Assembly: GCA_016125285.1 (NCBI GenBank)
Contig: WGMA01000049.1
Coordinates: 46,719-110,718 of the forward strand
DNA from: Phycisphaera sp.
GTDB lineage: Bacteria; Planctomycetota; Phycisphaerae; Phycisphaerales; Zrk34
Direction of reading: 5' to 3'
Length of the DNA: 64,000 nucleotides
The position numbers and the translations under genes are program-made. Shown piece after piece: positions 1-6,981 of the stretch; the first letter of the stretch is position 1; each line of letters opens with the position of its first letter. Below the pieces are notes generated by a model. That model made no database searches. It worked only from the letters and a program-made list of their open reading frames with translations, and was not told where the DNA came from.

Positions 1-776
1 CCGAGCTGCCGCGGCACGCCGAGTCGGTCGTGTTCGAATCGATCCGCTTCACGTACCCGAACCGCGACGAGCCGGTGCTCGAGGACGTCAGCCTCTCGGT
101 GCCGTACGGCTCGCTGTGCGCGATCGTCGGCACGAACGGGGCCGGCAAGACGACGCTCATCGGCCTGCTGCCTCGGCTGTTCACGCCCGACGCCGGGCGG
201 GTGCTGATCGACGGCCACGACCTGCGCGACTACAGCCTCGCGTCCATCCGCCGGCAGATGGCCGTGATCACGCAGGAGACGGTGCTGTTCGAGGGAACCA
301 TCGCGTCGAACATCGTGTACGGGCTGGCGGATGTGCCGCTGGAGCGGATCATCGACGCCGCGCAGCGCGCCCACGCGCACGAGTTCATCACCGCGCTGCC
401 CGACGGGTACGACACGCAGGTCGGCGAAGACGGCGCGCGACTCAGCGGCGGCCAGCGGCAGCGGATCGCCATCGCGCGCGCCGTGCTCCGCGAGCCGTCG
501 ATCCTCATTCTCGACGAGGCGACGAGCGAGATCGACGCCGAGTCGGAATCGCGCATCATCGACGCTCTGGAGCAGATCACGCAGCGGTGCACGACGTTCG
601 TGATCGCGCACCGGCTGTCGACGATCGTGCACGCGGACATGATCGTCGTGATGGACGCCGGGCGGATCGTGGGGCTCGGCGACCACGAATCGCTGCTCGA
701 CACGTGCGAGGCGTACCGCAACCTCAGCCACGCCCAGACCCCGCGCCGGGCGCGTCGCGAGGTGGCGCATGACTGA
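1..776 (+). CDS. ABC transporter ATP-binding domain (3' part of an exporter gene)
   Basis: C-terminal nucleotide-binding domain of what is probably an MsbA/lipid- or peptide-export type half-transporter. The reading frame is open to the window edge (codons begin at base 3), so the start and membrane domain lie outside. Walker A (GTNGAGKT) is encoded near 129-152, the signature LSGGQ near 441, Walker B (ILILDEAT) near 505-525 and the H-loop (IAHRLST) near 604. All ATPase motifs are intact. The stop overlaps the start of the next gene by 8 bases, so the two are translationally linked. Together with the downstream kinase, nucleotidyltransferase and A-T-TE genes, export of a small product is a reasonable inference. 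The substrate cannot be read from this domain. Confidence 0.93.
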   Translation, partial: ELPRHAESVVFESIRFTYPNRDEPVLEDVSLSVPYGSLCAIVGTNGAGKTTLIGLLPRLFTPDAGRVLIDGHDLRDYSLASIRRQMAVITQETVLFEGTIASNIVYGLADVPLERIIDAAQRAHAHEFITALPDGYDTQVGEDGARLSGGQRQRIAIARAVLREPSILILDEATSEIDAESESRIIDALEQITQRCTTFVIAHRLSTIVHADMIVVMDAGRIVGLGDHESLLDTCEAYRNLSHAQTPRRARREVAHD

Positions 777-1464
777 GCCGGCCGCGCTCGACCCCGACGC
801 CCGTCGTGTCAGCGCCCGTCTCGTCGCCGCCGAGATCGCCGTGTTCACGACGCTGCTGCTGCTGGCGTTCTGGGAGGTCTGGCGGCTGTTCCCGACGGAC
901 GCGGACCTGCGCTGGCTGCGCGGCGTGTTCATCGGCGGCGCGGTGATCGTTGTCGGCGTCGCGCTGCTCAATCCGCGTCAGCGCCTCGACGAGGTCGGCC
1001 TCGCGCCGCGCCGCTTCACCGACGGCTGGGCCTCCGTGATCGTCTTCACCGCAGCGTGTCTCATCGGCCTGCTCGTCGTCACCGCGATCGAGGACAGCTG
1101 GCTGTTCGCGTCGAAACGCACGTGGTGGGCGGTGAAGTACATCCCCGGCGTTGTGGCGCAGCAGTTCGCGATGCAGGCGTTCATCAACAACCGGCTCTTC
1201 TTCGCGACGGGGCGCGCCGGCGTGTCGATCGTCGTCGGCACACTGGTGATGGTCGCGCTGCACGCGCCGAACATCGCGCTGTGCGCCGGCGTCGCGGTGT
1301 CCACGCCGTTCTGGATCTGGCACTTCCGGCGGTTTCACAACCTGCCTGCGCTGGTCGTCAGCCACCTCGTGCTAGGTATCGGCGCGATGTTTCTGCTCGG
1401 CAAGCCGCTGCTGGTCAACCTGCGCGTCGGGATCAGCGCGCTCGACCTGATGTTGAAGCATTGA
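769..1464 (+). CDS. Polytopic membrane protein, possibly CPBP-like
   Basis: 231-residue inner-membrane protein with about six hydrophobic segments (near residues 19-38, 47-66, 89-110, 147-165, 170-190 and 199-216). The arrangement of the C-terminal half, with LHAPN followed by a SHLVLG segment, recalls the CPBP/Abi intramembrane protease fold. The position where CPBP enzymes carry the EExxxR motif reads QQFAMQ, so if it belongs to this family it is probably not a working protease. The start overlaps the ABC gene by 8 bases, indicating one operon. CPBP-like proteins often sit in peptide natural-product clusters as processing or immunity factors. That role is inference here, and the family assignment is tentative. 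Confidence 0.75.
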   Translation: MTEPAALDPDARRVSARLVAAEIAVFTTLLLLAFWEVWRLFPTDADLRWLRGVFIGGAVIVVGVALLNPRQRLDEVGLAPRRFTDGWASVIVFTAACLIGLLVVTAIEDSWLFASKRTWWAVKYIPGVVAQQFAMQAFINNRLFFATGRAGVSIVVGTLVMVALHAPNIALCAGVAVSTPFWIWHFRRFHNLPALVVSHLVLGIGAMFLLGKPLLVNLRVGISALDLMLKH

Positions 1465-1480
1465 CGCGACCGCCCGCGGG

Positions 1481-2734
1481 CTAGCGCCCCGTCGGGCGAC
1501 GCGCGTAGTAGCACCCCAGCCGCAACAGGAACCGCAGCGTGCGGTAGAACGACACGTACAGCCGGCCCACGTGCGTCACGTTGCGATCCGTCAGCCAGAC
1601 CAGGTCACGCCACGGCGAGATCGGGTAAACCTTGCCCAGCCAGACCGCGTTGTCGACCGTGCCCGGCGCGCGGTGGATCATCGCGATCTCTTCGTCGACC
1701 GACATCTCCACCCGCCGCGCCGCGTACGGCGCCAGCGCATCGCGCAACGCGGGCAGGTCGTCGGCGCACTCGAACACGTCAAGCACGATCCACAGGACGT
1801 TGACGCACACGCCGAGCGTCCGGTCCGCGGCGCGCCGCTCGAAGAACGCCGGCCAGTCGATCGCCGCGTGCCCGCTGCGCAGCATCTGGTAGACGTCGAG
1901 CAGGTGCTTGAGGCGACAGGCGCAGCGACCGATGTCGTGCGCGATCGACAGCAGCAGCAACAGCAGCTCGTACTCGTCGCTCAGCACGCTGTACGTCTCG
2001 CCGTCGACTTCGACGGTCTGTGGCGCTGCCCACACGTCGTTCTCGTTGATGCGATACGCCGGGGCGTTGCGCAGCCGCCAGTGCAGGTCGACGTTCACGC
2101 CGTCGCGGATGAACGCCATCGCGTGCTCGGTCCGCAGCGGCCTGGCGCGCATCACCGGCCCGTCATCCGTCATGTCGACACGCCGCGGCTTGGTGCGGAA
2201 GCCGAGCGACCAAAGCACGCCCAACGCCGCGTTGACCCGGTCACGCCGCACCAGCACGTCGACGTCGACGAGGCGGCGCAGCTCGGCGTCGCCGAAGTAG
2301 CGCACGGCGAACGGCCGCCCCTTGAGCACGCGTGTCTCGACGTCCGCGGCGGCCATTGCCCGCGTGACCTCCGCCAGCACGCCCGGCAGACGCGCCGCCA
2401 CGTGAGCGAGCCGCGCCTGCTCGGTCGCCATCCCCGCCAGCCAGGTTGCGGGCAGCAGGTCGCTCTGTCGAGCCGTGTCGAGGCGGCGCAGCAGGTAGTG
2501 GCAGACGTGCTGCTGACGCGCGTACCGCACGAACGGCGGATCGGCGTGATTGTCGTCTGCGCGATGGTGCAGGTGCCTCGCCCGCAGCGCGGCCCAGTCG
2601 TCGCGCACGACGTCACGCACGATGTCGAGGTGTTCGCCGGGCGGCTCGGGCGTCTCGCTCGGCGGCGAGGGCAGCTTGTACGAGTGCGGGGCCGGGGGTT
2701 GTGGTGCGGTGGTGGCGATGGCGGAACACTCCAC
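1481..2734 (-). CDS. Nucleotidyltransferase-family protein (NTP_transf_5-like)
   Basis: 417-residue soluble protein. The central segment (VLKGRPFAVRYFGDAELR, then RLVDVDVLVRRD) has the K-G, Y and D-x-D-x-L-V pattern of the NTP_transf_5 (PF14907-type) family, a branch of the polymerase-beta nucleotidyltransferase fold; the D-x-D pair would bind metal. Members commonly sit beside HprK-like kinases in lasso-peptide and related clusters, and here the divergent neighbour contains an HprK-like domain. The gene converges on the membrane-protein gene, with 16 bases between stops. The proline-rich first 35 residues look unstructured, so translation may begin further in. The reaction and substrate are unknown. 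Confidence 0.82.
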   Translation of the reverse strand: MECSAIATTAPQPPAPHSYKLPSPPSETPEPPGEHLDIVRDVVRDDWAALRARHLHHRADDNHADPPFVRYARQQHVCHYLLRRLDTARQSDLLPATWLAGMATEQARLAHVAARLPGVLAEVTRAMAAADVETRVLKGRPFAVRYFGDAELRRLVDVDVLVRRDRVNAALGVLWSLGFRTKPRRVDMTDDGPVMRARPLRTEHAMAFIRDGVNVDLHWRLRNAPAYRINENDVWAAPQTVEVDGETYSVLSDEYELLLLLLSIAHDIGRCACRLKHLLDVYQMLRSGHAAIDWPAFFERRAADRTLGVCVNVLWIVLDVFECADDLPALRDALAPYAARRVEMSVDEEIAMIHRAPGTVDNAVWLGKVYPISPWRDLVWLTDRNVTHVGRLYVSFYRTLRFLLRLGCYYARRPTGR

Positions 2735-2926
2735 GTCGGGCGTCTGGCGACGCGTCGATCGAACGCGACCGACACGGCGTCGTTGCCGCTCGGTCGGCGC
2801 TCAAATACAGTATCTGCCCGCCGCCGAAAGGGCACGCGCGGACGGCGAATGCACGACACGCGGCGCGGTTTCACGACGGACACCGTGCTCGCTGATGCTT
2901 CATTTCAAGGTCCGTCGAGGGCCGCG

Positions 2927-4927
2927 ATGCACGACGATCAGTTGTTAGACCGGCTCGGCTCGGACCTCGCGGCGTTGGTCCGCGACGTCGACGCGTCGCT
3001 CGTCGGGGCCGATCAGATCACGTCGATGCCCGCCAACACCGGCACGCGCGGCTCGTGGCGGCTGCGATTCGCCGACGGACGCACGCTCAAGGGGCGTTGC
3101 TTCGAGTCGGCGGCGCGTGCGGCCCAGGTCGCGACGCTCCGCGAGGCGTTGACGACGTCGCCGTTCGTGGACGTGGTGGATCATCGCGGCGCGGCGATGC
3201 TCGAGGAGTGGGTGGACGGCGAGGTGCTCGATGCGGCGGCGACGACGCTCGATCAGGCGCGTGCGTCCGGCCGCATGCTCGGGCAGCTGCACGCGTGCAC
3301 GCCGCCGATCGGCGTGCTGCGCGACGGCGAGATCGACCGCGGGGCGACGTGGATGCGGCGCATCCGCGAGCACCTCGGCGTGCTGCTCGACGCGAAGGCG
3401 GTGACGCCGGACCTCGCCGCGGCGATCGACGCCTGCGCCGCGGCGCACACGCCGACGGAGGTGCGCACCGGCATCGTGCATCGCGACCTTTGCCCCGACA
3501 ACATCGTGGTCGACGCCGGCGGCGCGCTGCGCTGGGTCGACGCCGGCACGCTCACGGTCGGGGCGATCGACGAGGACCTGTGCCGCGTGTGGTATCGCTG
3601 GCCGATGCTCGCGGCGCACCGCGAGGCGTTCATCGAGGGCTACGCGGAGGCGGGGCCCGGCGACGCGACGATGCTGCGTCGTCCGTCGGAGTTCTGGCTG
3701 ATCGTCGTGCTGTGCGGCTCGGCGCGGTACCGCCTGGCGGGCGGGCAGGACGTGGCCACGATCGTGACGACGCTGGAGCGGATCATCGATCGGGCGGGCC
3801 GCGGCCTGGGCCTGACGTTCCGCGGGCTCCACATCGACGTGCGCGGCAACGCGCGCGACGCGACGCGCTGGCTGGACGAGTTCGTCACGCCGCATCTGCA
3901 CGACGACGCGGCGACCACCGCGCGGTGCGAGCTGACGGTCACGGTCGACACCGACCGTTACGCGGCGATCCGCGCTTCGCCGGGCGCGGCGGGGCACACG
4001 CCGCGGGAGGTCGACTGCTTCACGCTCGACGGATCGTTCGTCCGGCTCCCGTTGTGGGCGCACGACGCCGACGGGCTCGTGGTACACGATCGCGAGGCCG
4101 GCGTGTTCGTTGCGATCGGTGACGCCGACGAGTCCGGCGGTCGCCGCGTCGACGTGCTCGCCGAGCGCGACACGCGACGGATGCGGCTGACGCTGATGCG
4201 CGTGGTGCGCGAGCTGGCGACGATGCAGGCCGTGGCGCGCGGCGACCTCCACGTGCACGGCGCGACGGTCGTCGTGGACGGACGGGCCTTTGTGATCGCC
4301 GGCGGCAAGCGAGCCGGCAAGACATCCATGCTGCTCAACGCGCTGTCGCAGCCGGGCGTGGCCTACCTGTCGAACGACCGTGTGCTCCTCGAGCGTACGT
4401 CGACCGGCGTGCTCGTGCGCGGCATGCCGACGATCGTGAAGGTGCGCCCCGGGAGCTTCGATCACCTGCCGAAGCTCCCGCCGATGGGGTGGCAGCGGCC
4501 GTGCGTGTCGATCCGCGAGTGCGAACGCGGCGGGCCGCTCGCCGACGACGCGTCGCACCGTGCGGGATCGATGAGCCCCGCGCAGCTCGTCGCCTGGCTG
4601 GGTGTCGCGGCGGTTGACGCGGCGCCGCTCGCGGCGGTGGTGCTGCCGCGTGTGGACGACGCGATCGACGGATTTGATGTCCGAGTGGTCGACGCGGCCG
4701 AGGCTGCGACACGGCTGGAGGCGTGTGTGCTCGGTGCGGACACGCCGGCCGGGCCGCCCGAGGCGTTCGGTAGCGGTTCGCGTGTCGGGGAGCCTGCCGT
4801 GGACGTCGCCGCGGCGTGTGCGGCGATTGCGGCGGATTTCGCGTGCCTCGACTGCCGGATCGGTCCGCGGGCGTTTGAAACACCCAACGTCTGGCGCGCC
4901 ATCGTCACGTCGCCGAAACTCCGCTAG
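2927..4927 (+). CDS. APH-like phosphotransferase fused to HprK-like P-loop kinase
   Basis: 666-residue fusion. Residues 1 to about 300 look like an aminoglycoside phosphotransferase/choline-kinase fold: a catalytic loop HRDLCPDN at 185-192 and a following D in WVDAGTL. Residues from about 330 contain a second kinase domain resembling HPr kinase/phosphorylase, with Walker A GGKRAGKT at 459-466 and a downstream SNDRVLL strand. The ATG at 2927 has GAGG six bases upstream. An in-frame ATG at 2849 and GTG at 2885 are alternatives. HprK-like proteins in lasso-peptide clusters phosphorylate the peptide C-terminus in known cases; whether this one does is inference. I do not recognise the two-kinase combination as a standard architecture. 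It is divergent from the nucleotidyltransferase gene. Confidence 0.85.
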   Translation: MHDDQLLDRLGSDLAALVRDVDASLVGADQITSMPANTGTRGSWRLRFADGRTLKGRCFESAARAAQVATLREALTTSPFVDVVDHRGAAMLEEWVDGEVLDAAATTLDQARASGRMLGQLHACTPPIGVLRDGEIDRGATWMRRIREHLGVLLDAKAVTPDLAAAIDACAAAHTPTEVRTGIVHRDLCPDNIVVDAGGALRWVDAGTLTVGAIDEDLCRVWYRWPMLAAHREAFIEGYAEAGPGDATMLRRPSEFWLIVVLCGSARYRLAGGQDVATIVTTLERIIDRAGRGLGLTFRGLHIDVRGNARDATRWLDEFVTPHLHDDAATTARCELTVTVDTDRYAAIRASPGAAGHTPREVDCFTLDGSFVRLPLWAHDADGLVVHDREAGVFVAIGDADESGGRRVDVLAERDTRRMRLTLMRVVRELATMQAVARGDLHVHGATVVVDGRAFVIAGGKRAGKTSMLLNALSQPGVAYLSNDRVLLERTSTGVLVRGMPTIVKVRPGSFDHLPKLPPMGWQRPCVSIRECERGGPLADDASHRAGSMSPAQLVAWLGVAAVDAAPLAAVVLPRVDDAIDGFDVRVVDAAEAATRLEACVLGADTPAGPPEAFGSGSRVGEPAVDVAAACAAIAADFACLDCRIGPRAFETPNVWRAIVTSPKLR

Positions 4928-4932
4928 GATAT

Positions 4933-4950
4933 GCCCGTCGGACGACGGGC
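4933..4950 (+). terminator. Hairpin after the kinase fusion gene
   Basis: GCCCGTC pairs with GACGGGC around a four-base loop, five bases after the stop of the kinase gene. There is no T-run, so it is a weak terminator candidate or an mRNA end-protecting hairpin. Confidence 0.35.
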
Positions 4951-5032
4951 GCGTTCGCCTTCGCATGAGACTCATGCCGGTCGGTGACGGCCCGACGCGC
5001 CGACGGGTAGCCAGCAGTCGGGTTCCAAAGAT

Positions 5033-6007
5033 TTGCTAGACAGACCGCGGAAGATCGGCAACAACGGTACGGACGGGGCCGCCCGGCTCTGGGCGATCAC
5101 CTGCTATTTCAATCCCGCCGGCTACCGCCGCCGTCTGGAAAACTACCGCACGTTCCGTCGGCGTCTCGCGTTGCCGCTCATCACGGTCGAGCTGTCGCAC
5201 AGCGGCAAGTTCGATCTGACGCCGGGCGACGACGCGGACGAACTGATCCAACTGCACGCGCCCGATGTGCTGTGGCAGAAGGAGCGGCTGCTGAACATCG
5301 CGTTGAGCCGTCTGCCCGAGGGCTGCGACCAGGTCGCGTGGCTCGACTGCGACGTGGTGTTCGCGTCGGACGCGTGGGTCGCCGAGGCGAGCGCTGCCTT
5401 GGAGAAGCACGCGGTGATCGAGCCGTTCAGCGAGGTCTACGAGCTGCCGGCCGACGCGGACGTGGACGACGTGTCGCCCGACGACGCGGTGCTGCGCGGC
5501 AAGTCGCTGGCGTACGTGCTGGAGCGCGGCGACGCGCCGAAGGACCTGCTGCGCGGCAGCATCCGGATCAAGCACGGGTGCAACTGCGGCACGGCGTGGG
5601 CGGCGCGCCGCGACGTGCTCGAGCGATTCGGGTTCTACGACGCGTGCATCATCGGCAGCGGCAACCGGGCGATGGCCAGCGCGATCATCGGTCGACCGGA
5701 CGACGCCGTGCACGCGCTTCGCATGAACCCGCAGCAGGCCCAGCACTTCCACGCCTGGGCCGATCCGTATCGCGAGGCGCTCAACGGTACGCTCGGCTAC
5801 ATCGACCAGACGATCTACCACCTCTGGCACGGCGACCTGGCCGACCGCCGCTACGCCGAGCGGCACGAGCAGCTGGCGCGGTTCGATTTCGATCCGTATC
5901 GCGACATCACGCTGGGCGACGACGGCTGCTGGCGATGGAATTCCGACAAGCCCGACATGCACGCGTACGTCCGTCACTACTTCGAGCAGCGACGCGAAGA
6001 CGGCTGA
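5033..6007 (+). CDS. Putative glycosyltransferase (GT-A-like), paralogue 1
   Basis: 324-residue cytoplasmic protein. It opens with an AITCYFNP strand and has a W-L-D-C-D segment (residues 103-107) that fits the D-x-D metal/nucleotide-sugar site of GT-A glycosyltransferases, preceded by the WQKERLLNIAL helix. It is clearly homologous over its full length to the next, convergent gene. No ATG or GTG exists between the upstream in-frame stop at 4985 and the conserved start of the domain, so a TTG at 5033 is the best start; this is uncertain. It sits inside the metabolite island, so sugar decoration of the product is plausible, but the family is inferred from motif layout only. Confidence 0.75.
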   Translation: MLDRPRKIGNNGTDGAARLWAITCYFNPAGYRRRLENYRTFRRRLALPLITVELSHSGKFDLTPGDDADELIQLHAPDVLWQKERLLNIALSRLPEGCDQVAWLDCDVVFASDAWVAEASAALEKHAVIEPFSEVYELPADADVDDVSPDDAVLRGKSLAYVLERGDAPKDLLRGSIRIKHGCNCGTAWAARRDVLERFGFYDACIIGSGNRAMASAIIGRPDDAVHALRMNPQQAQHFHAWADPYREALNGTLGYIDQTIYHLWHGDLADRRYAERHEQLARFDFDPYRDITLGDDGCWRWNSDKPDMHAYVRHYFEQRREDG

Positions 6008-6072
6008 CGCGGCGCGGTTGTCACGCGGCATCAACGAACCTGTCACCCGTCTTCGCGTCGCTGCTCGAAGTA
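5978..6072. repeat. 26-bp perfect inverted repeat formed by the 3' ends of two genes
   Basis: Bases 5978-6003 are the exact reverse complement of 6047-6072, with 43 bases between. Each arm is the last coding segment of one glycosyltransferase paralogue and encodes YFEQRREDG. In RNA from either strand it can form a 26-bp stem, so it may act as a bidirectional terminator for the convergent pair. It also records the inverted duplication. Confidence 0.9.
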
Positions 6073-6963
6073 CGCACGCACCCACTCGTGCAGCGCGGGT
6101 TTGTTGCCGCGCCACGCCCAGCAGCCGGAGGGCGCCGGCGTCAGGTCCGTCGCCGGGTCGAAGTCGAACCGCGCCAGCTGCTCGTGCCGGTCGCGGTACC
6201 TGCGGTTGTCGAAATCGCCGTGCCAGAGGTGGTACGCCGTCGCGTCGCAGCAGCCGACATTGCCGCCGACGGAGGCATAGAACGGCTCGGCCCACGCGCG
6301 GTAGTGCTCAGCCCATCGCTCGTTCATTTGCAGCGGTTCGACCGCGTGTTCGAACGCACCCATCGCGCCGCAGATCATCGCGCGGTCGCCGCCGCCGACG
6401 ATGCACGCGTCGTACAGGCCGTGCGGCTCGATGACGTCGCGCCGCGCGGCCCACGCGAAGCCCCACGCCGTGCTGTGCCGACGCAGCGGCTTGGCCGGAC
6501 GACGCAGCACGTCGTCCATCGGCTCTCGCATCAGCCGCGCCGCCAGCGCCGTCATCTCCGACAGCATCGCCGACGGTTCGGTCGATTCCGGCGTGGCGCC
6601 CCGCGGCAGCTCGCGCATGGTCGAGAACGGCTGAATCACCGCGTGCCGATCCAGCGCCTCCGCCGCCGCGTCGACCCAGCCGTCGTCGGCGAACAGGATG
6701 TCGCAGTCGATCCACGCGACCTTGTCGCAGTCGTCGGGCAGGGACCGCAACGCGATGTTCAGCAGTCGCTCCTTCTGCCACAGCACGTCGCGCCCGCCGA
6801 TGCGGATCAGCATCTCGGCGTCGTCGTCCGCGAGCCGGAAGACGCCGTCGTACGACAGCTCGACCGTGATCAGCGGCAGCGCGAGCCGCTCGCGGAACAG
6901 CCGGTAGTTCCGCAGCCGGCTGTCGAAGCCGATCGGGTTGTAGTAGCTCGTGATCGCCCACAT
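6043..6963 (-). CDS. Putative glycosyltransferase (GT-A-like), paralogue 2
   Basis: 306-residue paralogue of the gene at 5033. It shares the opening WAITSYYNP, the block LALPLITVELS, the block DVLWQKERLLNIAL, the acidic W-I-D-C-D motif, a late YHLWHGD segment and an identical C-terminus (YFEQRREDG). It begins with ATG directly at the conserved domain start, which supports treating the extra N-terminal 20 residues of the other copy as non-essential. The region between (around residues 115-165) is the most different and may set acceptor specificity. The two genes converge with 35 bases between stops. Function is inferred as glycosyl transfer; no biochemical assignment can be made from sequence alone. 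Confidence 0.75.
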   Translation of the reverse strand: MWAITSYYNPIGFDSRLRNYRLFRERLALPLITVELSYDGVFRLADDDAEMLIRIGGRDVLWQKERLLNIALRSLPDDCDKVAWIDCDILFADDGWVDAAAEALDRHAVIQPFSTMRELPRGATPESTEPSAMLSEMTALAARLMREPMDDVLRRPAKPLRRHSTAWGFAWAARRDVIEPHGLYDACIVGGGDRAMICGAMGAFEHAVEPLQMNERWAEHYRAWAEPFYASVGGNVGCCDATAYHLWHGDFDNRRYRDRHEQLARFDFDPATDLTPAPSGCWAWRGNKPALHEWVRAYFEQRREDG

Positions 6964-6981
6964 GGGAAGGTGGCCTTGCGG

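Noticed and set aside
1571..2926. Long open frame upstream of the APH-HprK gene, in frame with it
   Set aside because: It runs antisense to the nucleotidyltransferase gene and has the R/H/V-rich composition of a mirror frame in GC-rich DNA; a good ribosome-binding site supports the start at 2927.
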